Assembly (NCBI RefSeq): GCF_041222825.1
Contig: NZ_CP139482.1
Span: 155,001 to 219,000 of the forward strand
Direction: 5' to 3'
Length of the DNA: 64,000 nucleotides
DNA from: Candidatus Thalassolituus haligoni
GTDB lineage: Bacteria; Pseudomonadota; Gammaproteobacteria; Pseudomonadales; Oceanobacteraceae
The position numbers and the translations under genes were made by a program. The first letter of the stretch is position 1. Each line of letters starts with the position of its first letter. The notes under the pieces were generated by a model, which saw only the letters and a list, made by a program, of their open reading frames with translations, was not told the origin of the DNA and did no database searches. Below are positions 55,624 through 64,000 of this stretch, in pieces.

Positions 55624-56679
55624 TCAGAGGCTGGATTGCAGCAGTTTTTTTACCGGTGCGGCCAGGCCCAGTGCGCTTGGGCTGCGGGGATTGTACCAAT
55701 GCTGTTCGGCTTCGCCTATTTGTGCCGTTGATCTGGTCAGGCTGATTTCTACCGGGTGGATGTGCAGGTGGTAGTGGCTGAAGGTGTGGCGGAAGCTGTT
55801 GAGTTCTTGTGTGTGTTCTGCCGTGTCGCCGAAATGGGTGCTTAGCCATTGTTCGGCTTGTGCCATGGAGGGGGCTTCCGGAAAGCTCCATAAACCACCC
55901 CATATACCGGTTTGAGGGCGTGGTTGTAACAGGTATTCGCCTTGTGGGTTGCGCAGCATCAGCATCCAGGTGTGTTTTTCCGGTTTGTCTTTTTTGGGTT
56001 TGCTGTTGGGGTATTGGGTAGGTTTGCTGCTGGCGTGACCTCGGCATTCCGGTTGTAGCGGGCAAATGCCGCAAGCTGGTTTGCTGCGGGTGCAGAGGGT
56101 GGCCCCCATGTCCATCATCGCTTGGGTGTATTCGCGGTGGCGGTGTTGCGGCGTCAGGCGTTCGGCAATGTCCCAGAGCCGGTTTTGTACTGTGGTGGTG
56201 CCGGGCCAGCCTTCGACGGCGTAAAAGCGGGTGAGAACCCGTTTGACGTTGCCATCAAGGATGGCGGCTCGTATGTCCATGCTGATGGAGACGATGGCTC
56301 CGGCAGTGGAGCGGCCAATGCCGGGTAATTCGGACAGTTGTTCGACAGATTGGGGGAATTCGCCGTTATAGCGTTCGACGATCTGTCTGGCGCAGGCGTG
56401 CAGGTTGCGACCTCGGGCGTAGTAGCCGAGCCCGGTCCAGAGGTGCAGGACATCGTCTTGTTCGGCTGTTGCCAGCGCTTGTACGTTGGGGAAGCGTTCC
56501 ATGAAACGCTCGTAATAGGGAATAACGGTAGCTACTTGGGTCTGTTGTAGCATGATTTCAGACACCCACACGCGGTAGGGGGTGATGTCTTGTTGCCACG
56601 GCAGGTGTTTGCGCCCGTGCAAGTCGTACCAGTGGAGAATGGTGTCAGCGAAGGCGGTGGTGGTCAGGGCAGATGTCAT
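55624..56679 (-). CDS. mutY: A/G-specific adenine DNA glycosylase
   Basis: A 351-residue repair enzyme that removes A opposite 8-oxoG. It has an N-terminal helix-hairpin-helix/GPD domain: VSEIMLQQTQVATVI with Glu, LPGIGRSTAGAI, and the Asp in DGNVKRVLTR. The 4Fe-4S cluster uses C-x6-C-x2-C-x5-C (CTRSKPACGICPLQPEC). A C-terminal NUDIX-like domain follows (LLQPRPQTGIWGGLWSFPE). Normal length. Confidence 0.96.
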   Translation of the reverse strand: MTSALTTTAFADTILHWYDLHGRKHLPWQQDITPYRVWVSEIMLQQTQVATVIPYYERFMERFPNVQALATAEQDDVLHLWTGLGYYARGRNLHACARQIVERYNGEFPQSVEQLSELPGIGRSTAGAIVSISMDIRAAILDGNVKRVLTRFYAVEGWPGTTTVQNRLWDIAERLTPQHRHREYTQAMMDMGATLCTRSKPACGICPLQPECRGHASSKPTQYPNSKPKKDKPEKHTWMLMLRNPQGEYLLQPRPQTGIWGGLWSFPEAPSMAQAEQWLSTHFGDTAEHTQELNSFRHTFSHYHLHIHPVEISLTRSTAQIGEAEQHWYNPRSPSALGLAAPVKKLLQSSL

Positions 56680-56691
56680 CAGCGGGAATCA

Positions 56692-59082
56692 TTATTTCAA
56701 GGTAGCGGTTTGTGCCTCGCGGAGAAATAACTGCAGTTGTTGCAGGGTTAGCGGTCGGCTGAAAAGATAGCCCTGACCTTCATCGCAGAGGTTATTTCGC
56801 AGGAAGTTTACCTGATCTTCGGATTCAACACCTTCAGCAACGACGATGATTCCAAGTTTGTGGGCCATGGCGATGACGGCTGCGGTAATGGCCATGTCAT
56901 TGGTGTCATCGGGGATATCGAGGACGAAGGATCGGTCGACCTTGAGTACTTCGATCGGTAAGCGCTTGAGGTAGGCGAGTGATGAGTAGCCGGTACCGAA
57001 GTCGTCAATGGCAAAGCGGACGCCGATCGCTTGCAGGCTGGCCATGGTGGCAATGGCACTTTCGACGTCGAGCATCAAGGTGCTTTCGGTGATTTCCAGC
57101 TCCAGGTTGGAGGGTGACAGCCCGGATTCTTGCAGCACTTGGCTGATAACGGTTTCAAGGTCGGGAGCGGCAAATTGTCGTGCCGACAAGTTGACGGCAA
57201 TACGGGCGTTTTCTGGCAGCGCCCCCGACTGTAGTAGCGCTCGCATTTCGGTGCAGCTGCGCTCCAGTACCCAACGGCCAATGGCGAGAATCTGTCCGGT
57301 TTCTTCGGCTACGGGGATAAATCGGTCTGGCGAGACGAAGCCTTTTTCCGGGTGGTGCCAACGGATCAGCGCCTCTACGCCGGTGGTGTGGTAATCCCGC
57401 AGGCTGATTTTGGGCTGATAGGCCAGTGTGAACTGGTTTGCTGTCAGCGCATCGTTAATTTCCTGTTCCCAGCTCAGGTGTTCAAGAATCGAGCGGTTCA
57501 TGTCTTCCGAGAAAAATTGGACGTTGTTGCGGCCGAGTTCTTTGGCGCGATACATGGCCAAGTCGGCGTTTTTCATCAGTGTGTTGGGATCGCTGGAATC
57601 CTGTGGGGTCAGGGTGATGCCGATGCTGACGGAGGTGGTGATGTCTTGGCCCTTGATGCGGATTGGACGACTCAGTGCTTCGAGCAGTTTTTCGGCGACG
57701 GTCAGTACATCGGATGTATGGTTGACATCGGTCAGCAAGATGGTGAATTCATCGCCACCAATGCGGGAGACGGTATCTCTATCACGCACGCAGTTGCTGA
57801 GCCGTCTGGCGACTTCTTGTAGCAGTAAGTCACCTGCATCGTGGCCCATGGAGTCGTTGATACGTTTGAACTGATCCATGTCGAGAAACATCAGTGCCAG
57901 GGTGGAGCGGGTTCGTTGGGCAGACTTGATGGATTTGGCCAGCCGGTTTTTAAACAGTCGTCGGTTGGCGAGGCCGGTGAGGGCATCGTAGAAGGCCAGA
58001 TTTTCCATTTGCAGCTGGGCCGATTTCAGCTCGGATATGTCAGATATGGCTCCGAGGTAGCCAATGACTTCACCATCGCGGTCATTCAGGGAGCTGGCCA
58101 TCAGGTGAATCCATGTCTGGGTGCTGTCGCGATGAAGCAAGCGCAGATCCATGGCAATGCTTTCCTGGTAGGTCGTTAACCGTTGCCAGGCGTCACGCAG
58201 GCTGTCGAGGTCGGCCGGAGCGATGCAGCCAAACCAGCGCTCGAGTTCTGGCAGGTCGCCATGCATCTGGTGAATTTCTCGCCAACGCTGGTTGACGTAT
58301 TGCAGTGTTTGTTGGGTGTCTACCTGAAAAATACCCACTGGTGAAAAAGTGGCCAGTTTACGGAAGCGGGCCTCATTTTCTTTTAAGGCGGCATGCTCGC
58401 TTTCGATGGTGTGTAGTAGTGAGTTGAACAGGTCAACCAAAGCACCCAGTTCGTCGTCGGTTTCCCGTGTTGCGCGGATGGAATAGTCCTTGTCTTGTGC
58501 GATACGCTTGAGTGTTGCGTAAAGGTCGTGTAGTGGACGTAAGATCAATTCTTTCAGTCGTGAAGAGGCGAAAAATCCGAGCAGTAAGGCGAGGGCGGAA
58601 ATGACGATTGAAAAGGCACCAAATTGCTGCAGCCGCTTGTTGAGTGAGTCGTTGGTTGCCTGAATTGTCAGGGTTCCAATGACGTTTTTGTTGTACTGAA
58701 TGGGGAAGACCCATTGCCTGGGGTCGTTGCTGTCTGGATGTCCTTCAAGCGGGCAGCTTTCTGCTGAAGATGGGCCATCGCGCAGGTAGCTGATGAGCAG
58801 ATGGTTGCTGATATCGTAGATGCAGCCACTCAGAATGTCGCCGTGGGCGCTGAGTGAGCGAATGGTTTCTTGCAAATCATCGATGTGGCCCGCTTTGATT
58901 TCATGCGCACTATGCCGTGCCATCATGCTGCCGAGCGTGGTCAGCTGGCGCTCGCTGTCCTGGCGAGTCAGGTAGTATTCCAGCCAGGTGAATGTAATGC
59001 TTGAAAATATCAATGTGAGGGTTGTCGTCAGCAAGGCGACGATCACCAGCTTGCGCTTCAGGCTTTGTACCTGCAGTTGCAT
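56692..59082 (-). CDS. Membrane PAS-GGDEF-EAL signalling protein
   Basis: A 796-residue c-di-GMP protein. The ATG at 59082 gives MQLQVQSLKRKLVIVALL; a start 15 codons earlier has no ribosome site. Helix 1 (about 10-30) is followed by a periplasmic sensor of about 130 residues, helix 2 (FSIVISALALLLGFF), HAMP, PAS ending YLGAISDISELKSAQ, GGDEF with active GGDEF motif (RIGGDEFTILL) and EAL (VEALIRWHHPEKG, with DDFGTGYSSLAYLKRL and LKVDRSFV). Both catalytic sites look intact, so it may make and break c-di-GMP. It converges on no neighbour; mutY follows 12 nt later. Confidence 0.93.
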   Translation of the reverse strand: MQLQVQSLKRKLVIVALLTTTLTLIFSSITFTWLEYYLTRQDSERQLTTLGSMMARHSAHEIKAGHIDDLQETIRSLSAHGDILSGCIYDISNHLLISYLRDGPSSAESCPLEGHPDSNDPRQWVFPIQYNKNVIGTLTIQATNDSLNKRLQQFGAFSIVISALALLLGFFASSRLKELILRPLHDLYATLKRIAQDKDYSIRATRETDDELGALVDLFNSLLHTIESEHAALKENEARFRKLATFSPVGIFQVDTQQTLQYVNQRWREIHQMHGDLPELERWFGCIAPADLDSLRDAWQRLTTYQESIAMDLRLLHRDSTQTWIHLMASSLNDRDGEVIGYLGAISDISELKSAQLQMENLAFYDALTGLANRRLFKNRLAKSIKSAQRTRSTLALMFLDMDQFKRINDSMGHDAGDLLLQEVARRLSNCVRDRDTVSRIGGDEFTILLTDVNHTSDVLTVAEKLLEALSRPIRIKGQDITTSVSIGITLTPQDSSDPNTLMKNADLAMYRAKELGRNNVQFFSEDMNRSILEHLSWEQEINDALTANQFTLAYQPKISLRDYHTTGVEALIRWHHPEKGFVSPDRFIPVAEETGQILAIGRWVLERSCTEMRALLQSGALPENARIAVNLSARQFAAPDLETVISQVLQESGLSPSNLELEITESTLMLDVESAIATMASLQAIGVRFAIDDFGTGYSSLAYLKRLPIEVLKVDRSFVLDIPDDTNDMAITAAVIAMAHKLGIIVVAEGVESEDQVNFLRNNLCDEGQGYLFSRPLTLQQLQLFLREAQTATLK

Positions 59083-59248
59083 GTGTTTCTCAGCTCGCTT
59101 GGGGCGGTTACGTGATGTTGTCCGCATAAGATAACATCATAGTATGTACCATAACCCGGATTATTGCCGGATCTGATGTGCTTGCTTGAGCTCGGAAACA
59201 GGGAACTGGGGAGGGCTGGGAGCTGTGCTGTTACAGCCCCCGGTGGCG

Positions 59249-59890
59249 CTATTCTGCAGTCGAGTTTTGCAGGGCAACCTGATCGGCTTCCTTCTGTAAC
59301 TGCGTCAGCAGTTCGTTCATGCGGGTGGTGGCATTGCTTGGGTTGGTGCCTTGCAGGCGTTCGGCCATTTGATCACGGTAGGTCTTGACCATGCTCAGGC
59401 CGGAGACGACAGCATCGTACACCCGCCATTGGACGTCGGCTTTTTCCCGGTAGAGTTTGAAGTCGATAGGGATGGTGTTGCCGTTGGTCTGGGTCAGGTG
59501 TCCCTGAACAAATGCCTTGTCACCTTCCGGATTGATACGGGCTTCTTCAAATTCCAGCTTTTCACCACTGAATGCCTTGAAGGCACCACTGTAGGTGCGA
59601 ATTTGCAACTCACGGAAACGGTCAATAAATTCTTGTTGCTGGTCGGGGTTGGCCAGTCGCCAGTATTTGCCCAGTGCGCCTTTGGCGATTTTTTCCTGAT
59701 CAATGGCAGGAACGATGTACGACATCACGAGTTCGCGTACTACGGTATCGGTGCGTTGTTCTGCTGGGGTCTGGTTCAGTTTATCAATCAGTCCGTTGGT
59801 TGCTCGAGTGACCACTTCCGATGGTGTTGGAGCGGCCCAGACAGCGAGGCTGAAAAGCAACGTGGAAATGGTGGTCAGGAGTCGAAGCAT
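59249..59890 (-). CDS. MlaC-like periplasmic phospholipid-binding protein
   Basis: A 213-residue periplasmic protein of the MlaC/Ttg2D family, which ferries phospholipid between outer and inner membranes. Signal peptide MLRLLTTISTLLFSLAVWA is cut before APTPSEVV. The family pattern is seen in GALGKYWRLANPDQQQEFIDRFRELQIRTYSGAF, the SGEKLEFEE strand and VYDAVVSGLSMVKTYRDQM. The usual operon partners mlaFED and mlaB are absent, so it is a lone gene. The start five codons upstream (59905) is also possible. Confidence 0.88.
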   Translation of the reverse strand: MLRLLTTISTLLFSLAVWAAPTPSEVVTRATNGLIDKLNQTPAEQRTDTVVRELVMSYIVPAIDQEKIAKGALGKYWRLANPDQQQEFIDRFRELQIRTYSGAFKAFSGEKLEFEEARINPEGDKAFVQGHLTQTNGNTIPIDFKLYREKADVQWRVYDAVVSGLSMVKTYRDQMAERLQGTNPSNATTRMNELLTQLQKEADQVALQNSTAE

Positions 59891-60076
59891 GAGTGAGTCG
59901 TCCATTGGTGTGTGGGTTGGCTACAGGCAACAGATCAGGTTCTGATTACTTGTGCAGTATGTCGTGCCAGGTGTCACTTGTGTAGCGTCCATTGCTTGAA
60001 AAGATTGTTGCCTCTGGTGGCTGAAAGTATTTTCTGTGGTGGACTGTAGGCTCGTCGTCGTCAATTTAGGGGTTCT

Positions 60077-60475
60077 CTACGGCTGCCATATCCAGGCCGA
60101 TTCGGTACGTTTGAAACCCCGTTTTTCCAGCGCGAGTACCAGTGTTTCCGGGGCTGTATTGATACGGATGGTGATTTCCTGATCACTGGCCCAACGTTGC
60201 AGCAGGTGTATTGTCTGATGCATAACCCCCCGGCGCTGCGTGATACTTCTCACTGCGGCGTTTGATAACGTAACGGTCTGGTGATTCCGGGAGACGAGTA
60301 TAACGCCGATGATGCGGTCGTTAAATCGCGCTGCGATAAGCCAACCCTGCTGTTCAAAATGGTGTTGTAACGCGGGCGATAGTAATTGCTCGTCGGTCGT
60401 ATCGGCCTGAATCTTGGCGATATCAGCCCAGTCGGCAGGGGTGGGCTGGTTGATATGTTCGAGTTTGACGGGCAC
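60077..60475 (-). CDS. PanZ-like GNAT-fold acetyl-CoA sensor
   Basis: A 132-residue protein with a GNAT fold. AARFNDRIIGVILVSR and AAVRSITQRRGVMHQTIHLLQRW correspond to the acetyl-CoA binding strand and loop of PanZ/PanM, which matures and regulates aspartate decarboxylase PanD. The GTG at 60475 has 'gggagcctcaa' ahead and is preferred to a TTG 11 codons earlier. No panD is in the window; another acetyltransferase function is possible. Confidence 0.7.
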   Translation of the reverse strand: MPVKLEHINQPTPADWADIAKIQADTTDEQLLSPALQHHFEQQGWLIAARFNDRIIGVILVSRNHQTVTLSNAAVRSITQRRGVMHQTIHLLQRWASDQEITIRINTAPETLVLALEKRGFKRTESAWIWQP

Positions 60476-60564
60476 TTGAGGCTCCCTTGGGACTGAATTG
60501 AGCGGCAACGTTGCTGTATTTGGACGCTGGTCGAGGTTTCATGGAGGTTTTCCACCGCGCCCTT

Positions 60565-60570
60565 TATAAT
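60565..60570 (+). promoter_or_regulatory. Probable -10 box of the hisBHAF promoter
   Basis: TATAAT lies 38 nt before the hisB ATG. A clear -35 is not seen. It points away from the divergent PanZ-like gene. Confidence 0.45.
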
Positions 60571-60607
60571 GGTTTCCTTTTTCTTTGGCGATAGTTTGGA
60601 GCATTCC

Positions 60608-61198
60608 ATGGCCCGCACGGCAACGGTCGAACGTAATACCCTGGAGACCCGGATCCGGGTGTCTGTCAATCTCGACGGTACTGGCAAAAGCCAGTTTGAT
60701 ACCGGTGTGCCGTTTCTGGAGCATATGATGGATCAGATTGCCCGCCATGGCCTGATTGATCTGGATATTTTTTGTAAAGGTGACCTCCACATCGATGATC
60801 ATCATACGGTGGAAGATATCGGCATCACTCTGGGTCAGGCCTTTGCTGAAGCCATTGGCGACAAGAAAGGTATCGTCCGTTATGGCCATAGTTATGTGCC
60901 GCTGGATGAAGCGCTGTCGCGGGTGGTGATCGATTTCTCCGGTCGTCCGGGCCTGAGTTTCAATTGTGATTTTACCCGCGCTTCCATTGGCAAGCTGGAT
61001 ACCCAGTTGTTCTGGGAGTTTTTCCAGGGCTTTGTTAATCATGCCAAGGTCAGTTTGCACATTGATAACATCAAGGGTTTTAACGCCCACCACCAGGCTG
61101 AGACGATTTTCAAGGCGTTTGGTCGGGCGCTGCGGATGGCGATTGAAATGGATCCTCGTATGGCGGGCGTTATGCCATCCACTAAAGGCACTCTGTAA
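60608..61198 (+). CDS. hisB: Imidazoleglycerol-phosphate dehydratase
   Basis: Dehydrates imidazole glycerol phosphate to imidazole-acetol phosphate in histidine synthesis. A 196-residue single-domain form (no phosphatase domain). It has [15 protein letters not shown] at the start, [26 protein letters not shown] and, near the end, [18 protein letters not shown]; these supply the Mn-binding His and Glu. The ATG at 60608 follows 'ttggagcattcc'. First gene of hisBHAF. Confidence 0.97.
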   Translation: MARTATVERNTLETRIRVSVNLDGTGKSQFDTGVPFLEHMMDQIARHGLIDLDIFCKGDLHIDDHHTVEDIGITLGQAFAEAIGDKKGIVRYGHSYVPLDEALSRVVIDFSGRPGLSFNCDFTRASIGKLDTQLFWEFFQGFVNHAKVSLHIDNIKGFNAHHQAETIFKAFGRALRMAIEMDPRMAGVMPSTKGTL

Positions 61199-61224
61199 TA
61201 TTCTCCTGTAAGGAAATGGTTTAA

Positions 61225-61869
61225 GTGACTAGTAAATTGTGTGCGGTGATCGATTACGGCATGGGCAATCTGCATTCCGCTCATGGTGCATTGCAGGCAG
61301 TCGCGCAGGATACCCGAGTGCTGGTGACCAGTGATCCGGAGGTGATTCGTTCGGCTGATCATGTGGTGCTGCCGGGGGTGGGTGCTATTCGCGATTGTAT
61401 GGCTGAGATTCGTCGTCAGGGCATTGATCAGGTCGTGGAAGAAGCCCGTAAAACCAAACCGCTGTTGGGTATCTGTGTTGGCTTGCAGGCGATGATGGAT
61501 CGTTCGGAAGAAAACGGCGGGGTGGATTGTCTGGGGTTGTTGCCGGGCCAAGTACGCTTTTTTGGTAATGATTTGGTCGAGAACGGCGAAAAGCTGAAAG
61601 TGCCGCATATGGGCTGGAATCAGGTAAAGCAGGTTGCACATCCGCTCTGGCGTGGCATTGCGGATAACAGCCGCTTTTATTTTGTTCATTCTTATTATGT
61701 GCAGGCGCAGCGTCCGGAGCAGGTGAAGGGCCATGGCCACTACGGCGTTGATTTCGCTGCTGCGATGGCTGAAAACAATGTGTTTGCGGTGCAATTTCAC
61801 CCGGAAAAAAGCCATAACGCCGGTCTGGCCTTGTTAAAGAATTTTCTCGACTGGAATGGCCAGGCCTGA
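61225..61869 (+). CDS. hisH: Imidazole glycerol phosphate synthase, glutaminase subunit
   Basis: A 214-residue class I glutamine amidotransferase that supplies ammonia to HisF. It has a GTG start, [12 protein letters not shown], nucleophile Cys in [11 protein letters not shown], and His and Glu in VQFHPEKS. It sits in the standard order between hisB and hisA. Confidence 0.96.
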   Translation: MTSKLCAVIDYGMGNLHSAHGALQAVAQDTRVLVTSDPEVIRSADHVVLPGVGAIRDCMAEIRRQGIDQVVEEARKTKPLLGICVGLQAMMDRSEENGGVDCLGLLPGQVRFFGNDLVENGEKLKVPHMGWNQVKQVAHPLWRGIADNSRFYFVHSYYVQAQRPEQVKGHGHYGVDFAAAMAENNVFAVQFHPEKSHNAGLALLKNFLDWNGQA

Positions 61870-61904
61870 CGGACTGGTTTCCTCACTGAATTAAGGTTTT
61901 CCTC

Positions 61905-62645
61905 ATGCTCGTAATACCTGCAATTGATTTGAAAGATGGCGAATGTGTTCGTCTGCGTCAGGGTCGTATGGACGATTCTACGGTGTTTGGTGATAACCCG
62001 GTGGAGATGGCTCGACGCTGGGTGAATGCAGGCTGCCGTCGCTTGCACCTGGTCGACCTGAACGGTGCGTTTGCCGGTGTCCCGGTGAATGGTGGTGCGG
62101 TGACGGCTATTGCGAAAGAGTTTCCGGGCCTGCCAATTCAGATTGGTGGTGGTATTCGTACGCTGGAGACGATCGAAGCCTACGTTAAAGCGGGCGTGAG
62201 TTACGTGATTATCGGCACCAAGGCGGTGAAAGAACCTGCGTTTGTGAAAGAAGCCTGCGCGGCTTTCCCAGGCAAGGTCATTGTGGGTCTGGATGCCCAG
62301 AACGGCTTTGTGGCGACCGATGGTTGGGCCGAAGTATCGGAAGTCAAAGCGGTGGACTTGGCTAAACAGTTTAAGCACGACGGTGTGTCTGCCATTGTTT
62401 ATACCGATATTGCCCGTGACGGCATGATGCAGGGCGTAAACCTGGAAGCGACTGTTGAGCTGGCTGTGGAAGGGGGTATTCCTGTTATTGCCTCTGGCGG
62501 TGTGACCAATATCGAGGACATTCGCCACCTGTCGATGGTGGCAAGCAAGGGTATTTTGGGTGCGATTACCGGCCGGGCCATCTATGAAGGCACGCTCGAT
62601 GTTGCCGAAGCTCAAGCGCTGGCTGACAAGCTGGCCGCTCGCTAA
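61905..62645 (+). CDS. hisA: ProFAR isomerase (HisA)
   Basis: A 246-residue TIM barrel that isomerises ProFAR to PRFAR. It has [18 protein letters not shown] with the catalytic Asp, [10 protein letters not shown], the phosphate motif IASGGV, and the second Asp in [12 protein letters not shown]. It starts 35 nt after hisH. Confidence 0.97.
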   Translation: MLVIPAIDLKDGECVRLRQGRMDDSTVFGDNPVEMARRWVNAGCRRLHLVDLNGAFAGVPVNGGAVTAIAKEFPGLPIQIGGGIRTLETIEAYVKAGVSYVIIGTKAVKEPAFVKEACAAFPGKVIVGLDAQNGFVATDGWAEVSEVKAVDLAKQFKHDGVSAIVYTDIARDGMMQGVNLEATVELAVEGGIPVIASGGVTNIEDIRHLSMVASKGILGAITGRAIYEGTLDVAEAQALADKLAAR

Positions 62646-62669
62646 GCGGCCTAATTCAGGAGAGTTCCC

Positions 62670-63437
62670 ATGGCATTGGCCAAACGTATTATTCCTTGTC
62701 TGGATGTCGACAAGGGCCGCGTTGTAAAAGGCGTGAACTTCGTTGGTATTCGGGATGCAGGCGATCCGGTTGAGATCGCCAAGCGTTATAATGATCAGGG
62801 CGCGGATGAAATTACCTTTCTGGATATCACGGCCAGTCATGAAGGCCGTGAAACTACGGTGCATATGGTGGAGGCGATTGCCGAGCAGGTGTTTATTCCG
62901 CTCACCGTGGGCGGGGGTATTCGCGAGCTGGATGATATTCGCCGGATGCTGAATGCCGGTGCCGATAAGGTCTCGATCAATTCAGCGGCGGTGTATAACC
63001 CGGAATTTGTGCGTCAAGCCTCGCAGAAATTTGGCGCTCAATGCATTGTTGTGGCAATTGATGCCAAGCAGGTGGGTGATAACCATTGGGAAATATTTAC
63101 CCATGGTGGTCGCAAGCCAACGGGTATTAATGCCGTCGAGTGGGCTGTTAAAATGGCCGAGTACGGTGCGGGTGAAATCCTGCTGACCAGCATGGATCGG
63201 GACGGCGTAAAATCCGGTTTTGATCTCGGGGTTACCCGCGCCATCTCGGATGCAGTGAATATCCCGGTGATCGCTTCTGGTGGTGTGGGCAACCTCGATC
63301 ATCTGGTGGAGGGGGTTAAACAGGGCAAGGCCGATGCGGTCTTGGCAGCCAGTATTTTTCATTTTGGTGAGTATACGGTGCAGCAGGCCAAGCAGCATAT
63401 GGCAGCGGCAGGGATTGAAATGCGTCTAATTGATTGA
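62670..63437 (+). CDS. hisF: Imidazole glycerol phosphate synthase, cyclase subunit
   Basis: A 255-residue TIM barrel that uses ammonia from HisH to make imidazole glycerol phosphate and AICAR. It has [15 protein letters not shown] (catalytic Asp), [25 protein letters not shown] (second Asp) and VIASGGVGN. It starts 24 nt after hisA, behind 'aggagagttccc'. Confidence 0.97.
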   Translation: MALAKRIIPCLDVDKGRVVKGVNFVGIRDAGDPVEIAKRYNDQGADEITFLDITASHEGRETTVHMVEAIAEQVFIPLTVGGGIRELDDIRRMLNAGADKVSINSAAVYNPEFVRQASQKFGAQCIVVAIDAKQVGDNHWEIFTHGGRKPTGINAVEWAVKMAEYGAGEILLTSMDRDGVKSGFDLGVTRAISDAVNIPVIASGGVGNLDHLVEGVKQGKADAVLAASIFHFGEYTVQQAKQHMAAAGIEMRLID

Positions 63438-63463
63438 TCTTTAGTCAATCACGGTCGTTTTTT
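63431..63463 (+). terminator. Possible terminator after hisF
   Basis: A 7-bp stem TGATTGA / TCAATCA overlaps the hisF stop; a run of six T follows after a six-base gap. The gap makes it weaker than the other terminators listed. Confidence 0.4.
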
Positions 63464-63530
63464 GATGCTTATATAGGCATAATTCCAACAGTCTTTTTTG
63501 AACTCTGCAACAATGCCGATGGATTGATCT

Positions 63531-64000
63531 ATGCCTCGTGTTGGACGACGTACTGGTGTGTTTGCCAGCATTCTAGGATATCTGGCAATCGGTGCGATGT
63601 ATTGTCAGGCAGATGCACTGGATAGCTTTGAGCCAGAGTTACCGGTGGTGTTGAGTCCGGTGCGTCTGCCGCAGCCCTTGTCTGAAGTACCGGCCAGTGT
63701 GACGCTGATTACGGCTGAGCAAATTCGTCTGTGGGGTATCCAGCGCCTGGTCGACGTCTTCCAGTATGTTCCCGGTATGTTTGTGGCGCAGGAGCTGGAT
63801 TCCAACCAGTCTGGTGTGGTGTATCACTCGGGCGATCTCTCCCTGTCGCGTCGCCTGGAAGTGCTGGTGGATGGGCGTTCAGTGTATCGTGCCACCTTCG
63901 CCAGTGTGGATTGGGATCAGTTGAATATCGCGCTTGAGGACATCAAGCGCATCGAAATCACTCGAGGCCCCAGCGCCTCTTCGTACGGTATGAATGCGTT
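63531..64000 (+). CDS. TonB-dependent outer-membrane receptor, N-terminal part
   Basis: About 156 codons of a gene cut by the window edge. It starts MPRVGRRTGVFASILGYLAIG, a signal sequence, then the plug domain: PELPVVLSPVRLPQPLSEVPASVTLITAEQI is the TonB-box-to-plug region, followed by LVDVFQYVPGMFVAQEL, LEVLVDGRSVYRAT and IKRIEITRGPSASSYG. The substrate cannot be seen here. Its own start lies 93 nt after hisF. Confidence 0.88.
   Translation, partial: MPRVGRRTGVFASILGYLAIGAMYCQADALDSFEPELPVVLSPVRLPQPLSEVPASVTLITAEQIRLWGIQRLVDVFQYVPGMFVAQELDSNQSGVVYHSGDLSLSRRLEVLVDGRSVYRATFASVDWDQLNIALEDIKRIEITRGPSASSYGMNA

Noticed and set aside
59214..59240. Hairpin gggctg...cagccc considered as an MlaC-gene terminator
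   Set aside because: No T-run on the minus strand after the stem.
61797..62864. 355-codon antisense frame across hisA and hisF
   Set aside because: It crosses two definite his genes and has no support of its own.

Overview
The window looks like a chromosome segment of a marine-type gammaproteobacterium. The evidence is an rRNA operon end with gammaproteobacterial 23S/5S sequence, the gene orders argS-SPOR protein, mutY-yggX and hisB-hisH-hisA-hisF, and heavy use of c-di-GMP proteins, a porin and TonB-dependent outer-membrane genes. Codon use and family resemblance suggest the Oceanospirillales and relatives, but I cannot name a genus from sequence reading alone.

Layout. (1) 1-1.5 kb: 3' third of a 23S rRNA gene, 5S rRNA and terminators. 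(2) 1.7-11.9 kb: housekeeping genes: a REC-REC-GGDEF diguanylate cyclase, a HIT protein, a ModF-like ABC ATPase, a coiled-coil lipoprotein, ilvD, argS, a SPOR-domain protein and an alpha/beta hydrolase. The ilvD-argS intergenic region carries a same-strand cluster of DnaA boxes. (3) 12.0-31.4 kb: a large catabolic cluster. An outer-membrane porin faces an IclR regulator. Then come a NitT/TauT-type ABC importer and about fifteen enzyme or accessory genes: two SDRs plus a third in the second half, a VOC dioxygenase, an FAD monooxygenase, a Rieske oxygenase and its reductase, a Rid protein, a cupin, a C-C-type hydrolase, aspartate dehydrogenase, aldehyde dehydrogenase, a ThDP decarboxylase-like enzyme and aspartase. 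All genes from the importer on are on the + strand, with tight or overlapping spacing. A paired palindromic motif with a 19-nt period (GTTTCATATNNGAAAC type) sits before the porin, before the importer and before the cupin gene. It probably defines the IclR regulon. The substrate is not identifiable from sequence; an aromatic or heterocyclic compound containing nitrogen, giving aspartate-level products, is my inference. (4) 31.6-33.6 kb: a YdjM-like membrane protein and a secreted esterase/PHB-depolymerase-like lipoprotein.

(5) 33.7-55.2 kb: a decayed genomic island ending at tRNA-Phe. It holds an integrase fragment, an IS66 remnant, an IS5 element with an in-frame stop, a higBA toxin-antitoxin pair, a fragment of a conjugative coupling protein, two 5'-truncated copies of the same large serine recombinase (a 784-bp direct repeat without indels), a complete IS66, a full and a deleted IS630, an IS1380 remnant and an IS5/IS427-group element. 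Inside the island are a response regulator and a hybrid histidine kinase now separated by the IS630, and two adjacent paralogous surface lipoproteins. The larger lipoprotein has seven tandem repeats of about 97 residues.

(6) 55.1-64 kb: backbone again: tRNA-Phe, yggX, mutY, a PAS-GGDEF-EAL protein, an MlaC-like protein, a PanZ-like acetyltransferase, hisBHAF, and the start of a TonB-dependent receptor that runs off the window.
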